Below are positions 63,404-64,000 of a DNA stretch of 64,000 bases, in pieces. Every line of letters begins with the position of its first letter. Within the stretch, counting starts at the first letter, position 1. The translations under genes were made by a program, and so were the position numbers. Below the pieces are notes generated by a model that did not search any database, was not told the DNA's origin, and saw only the letters and a program-made list of their open reading frames with translations. The DNA comes from Rhizobium sp. P40RR-XXII. Its GTDB lineage: Bacteria; Pseudomonadota; Alphaproteobacteria; Rhizobiales; Rhizobiaceae. The DNA lies in the NCBI RefSeq assembly GCF_012641405.1, contig NZ_JABAII010000002.1, positions 310,001 through 374,000 of the forward strand, written 5' to 3'.

Positions 63404-63715
63404 AAGAACTGCTTCAAATCCATCCGACTGATCCCGGTTGCAATGACGATCCGATCTCGTCTGTCACAGAGCGAGACCGGCTGGTGACGATCCGCAGACG
63501 ACCAATGCCTGGGCATGCATGCCGTCGACCTCGCTACTTCAAATCGGCGCCACTTTACTGTGCGTTAACCATGACTTTAAGAATCTCTTCGGTGCGCTCA
63601 ATTTGCATCGCAAAATCGACAAACTGTAATCATGATTAAAGCACCGTTAGGTGATTGGAGCGTAGCAGGATACCGGAATGAGGGAATGTGCCGGTAGCAT
63701 ACCTCCGTCAAAGTA
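63404..63715. other. 312-base intergenic region before the lipoprotein gene
   Basis: No coding frame supported. It holds a GTTAACC-type element near 63564 and A/T-rich stretches around 63600-63650, presumably the promoter region of the lipoprotein gene. Confidence 0.5.
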
Positions 63716-64000
63716 ATGAGTAGCGGCTTGGGACAGATGACATCAGAAAATCGTGCGGTGACATGCGCAACGGGTATGCGTTGGTTTGCTCTTTCCCTGA
63801 TGTGCGCAACCATTACGGCCTGCGGAACGTCTCAGAAGGTTGCCTCGACGCGCCAGCACGGCAAGGAATATTTCTCCGAGAAGGAATATGGCGTGAAGGC
63901 GAGCCCTCGCGTCGTCAATAATGGCCCCGTGCCGAAGGGCGGCGGCCGCTTCATGGTCGGCAATCCTTACCAGGTGAAGGGTAAGTGGTATTACCCCAAG
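63716..64000 (+). CDS. rlpA: RlpA-family septal ring lipoprotein, N-terminal part (cut by window end)
   Basis: An open frame runs from ATG 63716 (or 63737 or 63776) to the window edge without a stop. Residues after the start include a lipoprotein signal (MRWFALSLMCATITACGTSQ) with the lipobox ITAC. The mature part GRFMVGNPYQVKGKWYYPK is typical of the start of RlpA septal ring lytic transglycosylase (double-psi barrel, often SPOR at the end). The rest lies beyond 64000, so the call rests on this short segment. Confidence 0.75.
   Translation, partial: MSSGLGQMTSENRAVTCATGMRWFALSLMCATITACGTSQKVASTRQHGKEYFSEKEYGVKASPRVVNNGPVPKGGGRFMVGNPYQVKGKWYYPK

Noticed and set aside
63565..63580. TTAA and TTAA near the RlpA gene as a second CtrA box
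   Set aside because: Spacing is 8, not 7, bases, so it does not fit the CtrA consensus.
63598..63813. 71-residue minus-strand frame
   Set aside because: Overlaps the start of the RlpA-type lipoprotein, which has a clear signal peptide and conserved mature start.

Overview
This is a high-GC (about 60%) chromosomal segment from an alphaproteobacterium, almost certainly Rhizobiaceae and most like Rhizobium itself. The basis is gene content and order: ppiD-trpD-trpC-moaC-moeA as a tight operon, tpiA-secG-pyrG, a BTLCP transglutaminase-like protein, a SPOR-tailed penicillin-binding protein, DUF1489, DUF2336, DUF1697 and PAS_5 proteins, a TTAA-N7-TTAA CtrA-type box, and three sites carrying the palindromic RIME-type repeats typical of rhizobia. 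Nearly all genes look intact and native. There is no prophage, CRISPR array, secretion island or complete insertion sequence; the only accessory-looking spot is the few kilobases downstream of tRNA-Ser near 59.8 kb.

Layout. 1-8.1 kb: tRNA-Leu(GAG), lipB, a secreted two-lobed cysteine protein, a degenerate peptide deformylase, a MerR regulator with its operator, three membrane proteins, sdaA and DUF1489. 8.2-11.5 kb: cell-envelope genes on the minus strand (D,D-carboxypeptidase with SPOR domain, an inner-membrane protein with a CtrA box upstream, BTLCP). 11.9-19.1 kb: prolyl iminopeptidase, a tandem PilZ protein, a PAS_5 protein, rhomboid protease, CBS protein, patatin-like esterase, hisI, folE, RIME repeats and an IscU-like protein. 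19.1-28.6 kb: yidD, DUF1697, thrS, an acyltransferase, a secreted unknown, nitroreductase and flavin reductase, DUF2336-GNAT, and an AI-2E family permease. 28.7-36.5 kb: an esterase-like phytase-fold protein, parE, an alpha/beta hydrolase, tpiA, secG and pyrG. 36.5-48.5 kb: ftrA/rhodanese, a Ni/Co transporter, a FecR plus CHASE2-cyclase pair, LysE/LysR, two divergent citrate synthases (one fused to a DNA-binding domain), a VOC protein, TehA and gnd. 48.5-54.1 kb: the moeA-moaC-trpC-trpD-ppiD operon. 54.2-64 kb: a DUF883 protein, a marR-emrA-emrB efflux operon, mpg, tRNA-Ser(UGA), an SDR/HxlR divergent pair, a flavodoxin-ECF41 sigma operon with a recognisable ECF41 promoter, a GNAT, and the start of an RlpA-family lipoprotein cut by the window end.

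No single large new system is evident. The candidates most worth following are: a divergently paired citrate synthase and HTH-citrate synthase fusion separated by palindromic operators; a FecR/CHASE2/adenylate cyclase two-gene signalling unit; an ECF41-flavodoxin operon with its own promoter; a peptide deformylase relative with all three signature motifs altered; two or three unannotated small-RNA candidates with strong intrinsic terminators; and RIME-type repeats that supply the stop codons of two genes and the C-terminal codons of a third.
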